Of a DNA stretch of 44,182 bases, positions 38,903 through 44,182 are shown piece by piece (position 1 is the first letter of the stretch; each line of letters begins with the position of its first letter). This DNA comes from Patescibacteria group bacterium (lineage in GTDB: Bacteria > Patescibacteriota > Patescibacteriia > Magasanikbacterales > UBA922): NCBI GenBank assembly GCA_028687045.1, contig JAQUAW010000008.1, forward strand, positions 1 through 44,182. Direction: 5' to 3'. The notes below the pieces were generated by a model. It was not told the origin of the DNA and made no database searches. It worked only from the letters and a program-made list of their open reading frames with translations. A program made the translations under genes and the position numbers.

Positions 38903-41404
38903 ATGTTTGAAGCTAAAAGGGTTAAAAGGGGGTTTTTAGATAAAAGTATTTTGTTTTTATCTATGGTTGTCTTTTCTTTGTTCTTTTTTGTAGGTAAAGT
39001 AGATGCTGTCCAACAAAAAGTAACATCTTTTGATATGGGGTCTGGAGATAATTTTGGTAAAAAAGTAGCTATGTATGGGGATTATGCTGTAGTTACTTCT
39101 CCTAATGACGATGATATGGGAAGTGCTTCAGGTTCTGCTTATGTCTATCATTGGAATGGTGACGTTTGGGAATATACACAAAAGTTGGTTCCAACAGGAT
39201 TACAAACTTATGATTATTTTGGTTCCTCAGTAGCCATCTCTGATGAATATATAGCGATTGGTGCTACAGGTGATGACAGTATAAGTAAAGATTCTGGAGC
39301 TGTCTATGTATATAGTTTTGATAATATTAGAAAAATATGGTCAAGACCAATAAAACTAACTCCAGAGGATTTTATTGACGACAGTAGGTTTAATGGTGGT
39401 AGTGTATTTACTATTTATGATTTTGATGGTTTTGGTGAATCTGTTTCTATTTTGGATAACAATCTTTTTGTTGGTGCTCCAACTGAGGATAGTGCTGGTA
39501 TAAATGCTGGAGCTGTTTATCGTTATTTTTTTGATGGTGGTACTTGGAAATATATACAAAAAATTATAGCAATTGATGCTTCTGCTGGTAATAAATTTGG
39601 TAATTCTCTATCTAGTAACGGAATGTATATGGCTGTAGGTTCAAAATTTAGTGATGAAAACGGCAAAGATTCTGGTGCTGCTTATATTTTTACAGGTAAT
39701 GTAAAAAAGTGGTATCAACAATATAAAATTGTTCCAGAAGATGGCGCTAATGAAGATTATTTTGGTTTTGATGTAGCTATTCATGGGGATCTTGTAGCTG
39801 TTAGTTCAAACTATGATGACGATGTGGGTGTTGACTCTGGTTCTGTGTATGTTTTTCAAAAAAATAATACTCAATGGTTGCAATCTCAAAAAATTACAGC
39901 TAGAGATGGTCAATTCGAGGATTTTTTTGGTACTTCTGTGGATATTAATGGTAACAGATTGGTAGTAGGCTCAAAAGGAGTGGATGATAATGGTTTATCT
40001 TCTGGTTCAATGTATAAATATTATTTGGTTGATAATGTATGGTCTCAAGAAGAAAAAATAATTGCATATGATGGACAATCAGATGATGTGTTTGGGGGTG
40101 ATGTAGCTGTTTATGATTCTACTTTTTTAGTAGGTGCTTATGGAGATGATGATGGTGGTAGTAATGCCGGTTCAGCTTATTTTATTTATGGAGAATTATT
40201 TAGTGGTGAATTTGAAGTATATGAAGCAGATACTGTTGTTGGAAGTAGATATGGTAGTGTGGTGGATATATCTGGCGATTATGCTGCAGTTTCAATAATA
40301 AGTAGTAATGTATATATATATCATTGGAATGGTGCTACTTGGGTGATATCTCAAGTTTTAAGTAACAATGATACTGCTAGTAATTTTGGTTATTCTTTAG
40401 ATTTTGGAGGAGGATATCTAATTGTTGGTGCTAAAAATTATAAATTTGATGGAAAAGTCTGGAGTGGTGCTGTTTATATATATAAACTAGAAAATGGTTT
40501 ATGGGTATTAGACCAAGAGATACATAATGATTTTCCATTAGCATATGCAAATTGTGGTAATGCAGTTTCTATTACTGATACCTATGCTATTATGGGCTGT
40601 TTCCATTATAAATATCCTAATATGCCATCCAGCATACAGGGTACAGTATTTGTATTCAAAAATAATGCTGGTATTTGGGAGCAGGTTCAACAAATTGTTC
40701 CAGAATTACACACATTAGATGGTGTAGGACCACAGACTAGAAGTAATTTTGGAGTTGCTGTATCTATTAGAGGTGATAAGTTAATAATAGGTGATGATGA
40801 AGATAATAGTTATAAAGATAGTAATAAATGGAAACAGGGTAGCATAAGAATTTATGGTTTAGAAAATGGTCTATGGTTAGAAGAAGCTTTCTTTCATAAT
40901 ACAGAAATGAGTACTTTAGCTGGTGTATTAAGTGACTTTGGCACATCTGTTGATATAGAAAATGACGTGGCTTGTGTTGGAAATGCTTTTTCATCTGGGT
41001 TTTATAATAAACAGGATGCTGGCAAAGTTATTTGTTATAAGTATAATGGTTCAAATTGGGATATTATGCAGGAGATTGCTTTGGAAGATAGTGAAAGTGA
41101 TAGTGTGTTTGATGATCAATTTGGTAGAAGTGTGGTTATTGATAATGGTAAATTGATTGTTGGTGCTGAAGATAGATATACTGGTAATATAGAGACAGGT
41201 GTAATTTTTGTCTATAAGATAGGTGATAATGATTTAACATACTTTGATTCTTTTGTTGCTAGTGATGCTCATAAAGAAGATGACGGAGGAATTGATGTGG
41301 GTATATCTGGTGATAGAATAATATTTGGAGCTCTTCGTCATAAGCATCCTAATGCTTTTAATTATGGTGCTGCTTATATAAAGCATCTAGGATTTCAATA
41401 TTAA
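38903..41404 (+). CDS. Large exported FG-GAP repeat protein
   Basis: 833 residues. Signal peptide (DKSILFLSMVVFSLFFFVGKVDAVQQK, cleavage near DA-VQ). About fourteen FG-GAP repeats of some 50-60 residues follow (for example FGSSVAISDEYIAIGATGDDSISKDSGAVYVY and FGFDVAIHGDLVAVSSNYDDDVGVDSGSVYVF), i.e. roughly two seven-bladed propellers in tandem. The N-terminal half keeps the Asp-rich calcium loops; from about residue 440 on the repeats are longer, more divergent and contain Cys pairs. No anchor or sorting signal is seen. A paralogue of 37502-38737 with its own promoter region and terminator. Probably a secreted or surface adhesin. Confidence 0.88.
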   Translation: MFEAKRVKRGFLDKSILFLSMVVFSLFFFVGKVDAVQQKVTSFDMGSGDNFGKKVAMYGDYAVVTSPNDDDMGSASGSAYVYHWNGDVWEYTQKLVPTGLQTYDYFGSSVAISDEYIAIGATGDDSISKDSGAVYVYSFDNIRKIWSRPIKLTPEDFIDDSRFNGGSVFTIYDFDGFGESVSILDNNLFVGAPTEDSAGINAGAVYRYFFDGGTWKYIQKIIAIDASAGNKFGNSLSSNGMYMAVGSKFSDENGKDSGAAYIFTGNVKKWYQQYKIVPEDGANEDYFGFDVAIHGDLVAVSSNYDDDVGVDSGSVYVFQKNNTQWLQSQKITARDGQFEDFFGTSVDINGNRLVVGSKGVDDNGLSSGSMYKYYLVDNVWSQEEKIIAYDGQSDDVFGGDVAVYDSTFLVGAYGDDDGGSNAGSAYFIYGELFSGEFEVYEADTVVGSRYGSVVDISGDYAAVSIISSNVYIYHWNGATWVISQVLSNNDTASNFGYSLDFGGGYLIVGAKNYKFDGKVWSGAVYIYKLENGLWVLDQEIHNDFPLAYANCGNAVSITDTYAIMGCFHYKYPNMPSSIQGTVFVFKNNAGIWEQVQQIVPELHTLDGVGPQTRSNFGVAVSIRGDKLIIGDDEDNSYKDSNKWKQGSIRIYGLENGLWLEEAFFHNTEMSTLAGVLSDFGTSVDIENDVACVGNAFSSGFYNKQDAGKVICYKYNGSNWDIMQEIALEDSESDSVFDDQFGRSVVIDNGKLIVGAEDRYTGNIETGVIFVYKIGDNDLTYFDSFVASDAHKEDDGGIDVGISGDRIIFGALRHKHPNAFNYGAAYIKHLGFQY

Positions 41405-41413
41405 GATAAACAA

Positions 41414-41444
41414 AAAAACCAGTTTTTAAAATAAACTGGTTTTT
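41414..41444 (+). terminator. Rho-independent terminator
   Basis: AAAAACCAGTTT (41414-41425) / AAACTGGTTTTT (41433-41444). Confidence 0.85.
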
Positions 41445-41479
41445 GTTTGGTCAGATAAAACACTATTGACTATTTATTT

Positions 41480-41686
41480 TTATTTTTCCAATTCCTTCAA
41501 AGAATAATCATTCAAGTATAGAATAGTAACTCCAATAAAAGTAGAAACAATATAGCTTAATATCGGATAGGCGGGAAATAAATAGATATCGAGTAGTCCC
41601 CAGACACCTCGCCAAAAAAAGATAAAAGCTGAACCATTAATTAGATAGTATAAGAACGGATTTCTTTTTTTGTGTTTTTTGAACAT
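41480..41686 (-). CDS. Small two-helix membrane protein
   Basis: 68 residues: a basic start (MFKKHKKRNP), helix 1 about 10-32 (LYYLINGSAFIFFWRGVWGLLDIYLFP) and helix 2 about 37-57 (ILSYIVSTFIGVTILYLN), then an acidic end (SLKELEK). The motif FWRGVWGLLDxYLFP looks conserved in this type of genome from memory, but function is unknown. Divergent from the Smr gene. Confidence 0.7.
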   Translation of the reverse strand: MFKKHKKRNPFLYYLINGSAFIFFWRGVWGLLDIYLFPAYPILSYIVSTFIGVTILYLNDYSLKELEK

Positions 41687-41769
41687 ATTTTGATAAAATT
41701 ATTTTTTGTGTTAAACTGCTGTTATTATAATTTCATTATTACATATATTTTATTTTTAGACAATGTGTT

Positions 41770-42033
41770 ATGAAAGAAAATGATTTTCTTAGCTATGCTA
41801 GTCCGGATGTAATAATAGATTTGCATAATTACAAAAATGTAGAAGAAGCTATCATGTTTATGGACACTGAAATATATGAACCTTATAAAAACAAAAAAGA
41901 ATTTATTAGAGTAATTCATGGTATTGGTAGTGGCGTGATGAAAAATAAAGTGCATGAATCTTTGAAAAAAAATCCATTAATTTCAGAATTTTCTGTGGAT
42001 GAAAGTGGTGGAAGTACGATGTTGAAATTGTAA
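41770..42033 (+). CDS. Smr-domain protein
   Basis: 87 residues, a stand-alone Smr domain. IIDLHNYKNVEEAIMFMDTEI (the LDLHG-like start), IRVIHGIGSGVMKNKVHESLKKNPLISEF (the family core IHGxGxGxL) and the end GGSTMLKL match the C-terminal domain of MutS2. Smr domains nick DNA or RNA; in MutS2 they act in recombination suppression and ribosome rescue. The small size suggests a separate nuclease or binding module. It lies just upstream of the 23S rRNA leader. Confidence 0.92.
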   Translation: MKENDFLSYASPDVIIDLHNYKNVEEAIMFMDTEIYEPYKNKKEFIRVIHGIGSGVMKNKVHESLKKNPLISEFSVDESGGSTMLKL

Positions 42034-42128
42034 TGAATAATGAAGAATTATTCATTAAAAATCATAAAATTATCGTAGTCAAAGGCCTTTTCAACCTCTT
42101 TAGCATTTCTAGCTTTTTAAGCCTTTAA
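42032..42128 (+). terminator. Hairpin at the smr end and aagccttt words
   Basis: AATGAATAAT (42032-42041) / ATTATTCATT (42046-42055) includes the smr stop codon; a weak U tail. Word repeats (AAAGGCCTTTT, AGCTTTTTAAGCCTTT) fill 42080-42128. Confidence 0.45.
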
Positions 42129-42148
42129 ATTATCCACAGTATATACGC

Positions 42149-42177
42149 TTGACATATATTCTACTTTCAGCTAATAT
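42149..42177 (+). promoter_or_regulatory. Promoter upstream of 23S rRNA
   Basis: TTGACA (42149-42154), 17 bases, TAATAT (42172-42177). Transcription starts near 42181-42184 (GGGG). Confidence 0.8.
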
Positions 42178-42180
42178 ATC

Positions 42181-42379
42181 GGGGCGTGAATAAATAATCT
42201 CTTTCATTAGAGACCAAGTCCAAAGACACACGCTCTTCAAGTTTGGACCTCTGGGTAACTATAGTACTTTATACATCATGATGTACTTAACAAAAATTCG
42301 TTACTCATAGTATCCAAGCGGTAAGATAAAAAAGATAATAACATATCTTTGAACCGCTTTATCTGCGGTTCTTTTTTTT
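42181..42379 (+). ncRNA. Structured RNA or 23S leader with alternative hairpins
   Basis: AGAG...GTCCAAA (42209-42224) pairs with TTTGGACCTCT (42242-42252); its loop CACGCTC (42229-42235) can pair with the RNA 5' end GGGCGTG (42182-42188), a pseudoknot. CGCTCTTCAA (42231-42240) resembles rrn boxA. AAGCGGTAAGAT (42316-42327) pairs with ATCTT-tga-ACCGCTT (42345-42359), excluding the terminator GAACCGC / GCGGTTC plus eight T (42351-42379). It is either an independent small RNA or an attenuator for 23S. Confidence 0.6.
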
Positions 42380-42604
42380 CAAAAAAATTCAATTCATTTT
42401 ATTTCGTGATTTTGTATAGATTACAAAATGTATATAACTCACGATTAGAAATGTCAAAAAATTGAAGACCGAATGTACTTTACAATTCACTCAAGTTTAA
42501 ATAATATTTTCAAGAGTAAGTCGAGAATTTATCATTTCGATAAATGATAATAATTCACAAATTGCATAAAAAAGCAAAAGAAACAAACACGATTGTATGT
42601 TTCT
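42380..42604 (+). other. Pre-23S spacer with processing hairpins
   Basis: Stems ATTTTGTA / TACAAAAT (42413-42433 region), TTATCATTT / AAATGATAA (42530-42550) and AGAAACA / TGTTTCT (42579-42604). The last ends exactly at the predicted mature 23S 5' end. No ORF is present. Confidence 0.6.
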
Positions 42605-42833
42605 GTAGTGCACTTCAAGAGCGCACGGTGGATGCCTTGACACTGTCAGACGAAGAAGGACGTTGCAGGGTGCGATAAGTCTCGGTTAGGTCCCAAGCAA
42701 CCTTTGACCCGGGAATTTCCGAATGGGGGAACCCATTCCGAGTAACATCGGAATACTGTGTAGTAAATACATAGCTACATAGAGAAGACCTGGTGAAGTG
42801 AAACATCTCAGTAACCAGAGGACAAGAAAACAA

Positions 42834-42908
42834 AAAAAGACTTCTTTTTTCTTACCTTACCTTCATATCTTTTATTAGATGTAAGATAAGGTAGATGAGA
42901 GAAGTTGT
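42834..42908 (+). other. 23S expansion in the helix 9 region
   Basis: 75 bases where E. coli has four, between CAA and GATTCC. It folds as a long hairpin: ACTTCT...AGAAGT outer, TACCTTA...TAAGGTA inner. Helix 9 is a known site of intervening sequences. Confidence 0.8.
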
Positions 42909-42950
42909 GATTCCGTGAGTAGTGGCGAGCGAAAGCGGAACAGCCCAAAC

Positions 42951-43032
42951 CTATATATGTGTTGGGTACAGAAAGATTGGTCTTTTAGACTTTTTAGACT
43001 GTATCCTTAAAGGACAGGCCGTTGCAATATAG
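42951..43032 (+). other. 23S expansion between AAACC and GGGGTTGTAGG
   Basis: 82 bases closed by CTATAT / ATATAG, where B. subtilis has a hairpin of about 20 bases. Interior contains AGACTTTTTAGACT-type words. Confidence 0.6.
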
Positions 43033-43869
43033 GGGTTGTAGGTTATGACGTTGGCTACCTGTTATGCCAGTCATTTATATATATTTATAGCTGAAGATCT
43101 CTGGAAAGGGACATCAAAGAAGGTGATAATCCTGTAAGCGAAATGAATATATATCTTTGAGGTTGTATACCTGAGTAGGGCGGAACACGAGAAATTCCGT
43201 CTGAATCTGCCGCGACTATGCGGTAAGGCTAAATACTGACAGTGATCGATAGTGAACCAGTACCGTGAGGGAAAGGTGAAAAGCAGCCCGGAGAGGGCGG
43301 TGAAATAGTACCTGAAACCGTGTGCTTACAATGAGTTGGAGTCCAAGTTATCTTCGGATAACTGGATGACAGCGTTCCTATTGAAGAATGAGCCTGCGAG
43401 TTACTTCTATGTGGCAAGCTTAAGGACTTTTGGTCCGGAGGCGTAGCGAAAGCGAGTCTTAACGGGCGTTTTAGTCGCATAGAGTAGACCCGAAACTGAG
43501 TGAGCAACCCATGGTCAGGTTGAACCTCATCGAGAGATGAGGGGAGGACCGAACCGACTCGCCGTGCAACACGAGCGGATGAATTGTGGGTAGCGGAGAA
43601 ATTCCTATCGAACTCAGTAATAGCTGGTTCTCCTCGAAATAGCTTTAGGGCTAGCTGTATGTGTTCCTACTGGTGGTAGAGCACTGGATGAGATTTGGGT
43701 CCGCAAGGATACCAATCCCAATCAAACTCCGAATGCCAGTAATTAAAAGCATGCAAGTCAGACTGCGGGGGCTAAGCTTCGTAGTCTAAAGGGAAACAGC
43801 CCAGATCGCAAGTTAAGGTCCCTAAGTTGATACTAAGTGTATAAGGTGGTGTCAATTCTCAAACAACCA

Positions 43870-43927
<58 letters not shown>

Positions 43928-43980
43928 AGTTTTCGCGCCGAAAATGTACCGGGGCTCAAGTATCACACCGAAACTGCGAA

Positions 43981-44103
43981 ATGTCGTAAGAAACTTTATA
44001 TTCAAAATATTTTGTTCTAAGTATTTCTCAAAAAATTTCCTAAGAAATTTTTTGTGAATGAAAAAAATAAAGTATCCTTTGAGTCGAAAGTTTCTTACGG
44101 CAT
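43981..44103 (+). other. 23S intervening-sequence-like insertion in helix 45
   Basis: A 17-bp stem ATGTCGTAAGAAACTTT (43981-43997) / AAAGTTTCTTACGGCAT (44087-44103) with one wobble encloses 89 AT-rich bases containing CAAAAAATTT-cctaag-AAATTTTTTG. E. coli has about 22 bases here. Helix 45 is a classic IVS site excised by RNase III in Salmonella. No S23 ORF is inside. Confidence 0.85.
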
Positions 44104-44182
44104 TGGTAGAGGAGCATTCCTGTCTGCGTTGAAGTCGGACCCGTGAGGGCCGGTGGAGTGGCAGGAAGAGAGAATGCAGGCA

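Noticed and set aside
42181-42379. 6S RNA or tmRNA
   Set aside because: The 5' and 3' ends do not pair into the long 6S rod, and there is no tRNA-like end or tag ORF; left as unassigned structured RNA.
43229-43507. ORF within the 23S rRNA
   Set aside because: The region is conserved rRNA; the frame is incidental.

Overview
The window looks like an AT-rich (about 30% GC by eye) chromosome segment from a Patescibacteria/CPR bacterium of Parcubacteria type. The reasons are: most starts have AT-rich upstream sequence and no Shine-Dalgarno motif; small DUF5667, DUF4105, DUF4325, Smr and S23 four-helix-bundle proteins are present; IleRS is of the IleS2 type; and the 23S rRNA carries insertions. 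UGA is used as a stop (for example at 1591-1593), so the Gracilibacteria/SR1 code is excluded. Lineage is inferred from gene content and not proven. Sigma-70 type promoters (TTGACA-N17-TATAAT, often with extended -10) and U-tailed hairpins are easy to see and divide the window into transcription units.

Layout. 1-4300: a truncated methyltransferase, a wHTH-HATPase-DUF4325 regulator and small membrane or exported proteins. 4300-6820: ribosomal protein L1 with an rRNA-like leader, a Xer-type recombinase, and an S23-family gene between near-perfect 41-bp inverted repeats. 6820-11070: a 41-codon membrane ORF, an acidic protein, an exported DUF5667 coiled-coil protein, a SpoU methyltransferase, a DEDD exonuclease and an unknown protein. 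11120-17015 (minus strand): GNAT, PfkB kinase, membrane protein, GT-C glycosyltransferase, AhpF-like thioredoxin reductase, and the pentose-phosphate pair Rpe and RpiB. 17150-20414: a T-box leader and ileS. 20624-25089: an XRE regulator fused to a PEP-utilising phosphohistidine domain, a GC-rich pentapeptide protein, and a P-loop ATPase whose 3' end is duplicated around a membrane-protein gene, then a MazG-like protein. 25336-33870: PepA, a second S23 gene between repeats, TrhP (U32), two unknown proteins, RuvA, S15, a NYN nuclease and PNPase. 33925-37307: small proteins, an LRR lipoprotein, an S66 peptidase, tRNA-Leu(UAG) and a cyclopropane-fatty-acid synthase. 37502-41404: two exported FG-GAP proteins. 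41480-44182: a small membrane protein, an Smr protein, and a 23S rRNA (cut by the window end) with its own promoter and a complex leader.

The most striking signal outside the genes is a set of short-word repeats. Each locus has its own roughly 8-12-base word (tacgaaa, attaaaaca, gcttacaagg, aagcctttc, ggaatgagg) reiterated and often mirrored. These repeats fill intergenic gaps, flank both S23 genes as inverted arms, and occur twice in frame inside ileS. Together with the hairpin insertions in the 23S rRNA, they suggest a repeat/S23 system worth testing. Translation and RNA metabolism genes (L1, S15, IleRS, PNPase, NYN, 23S) carry the clearest cis-regulatory RNA candidates.
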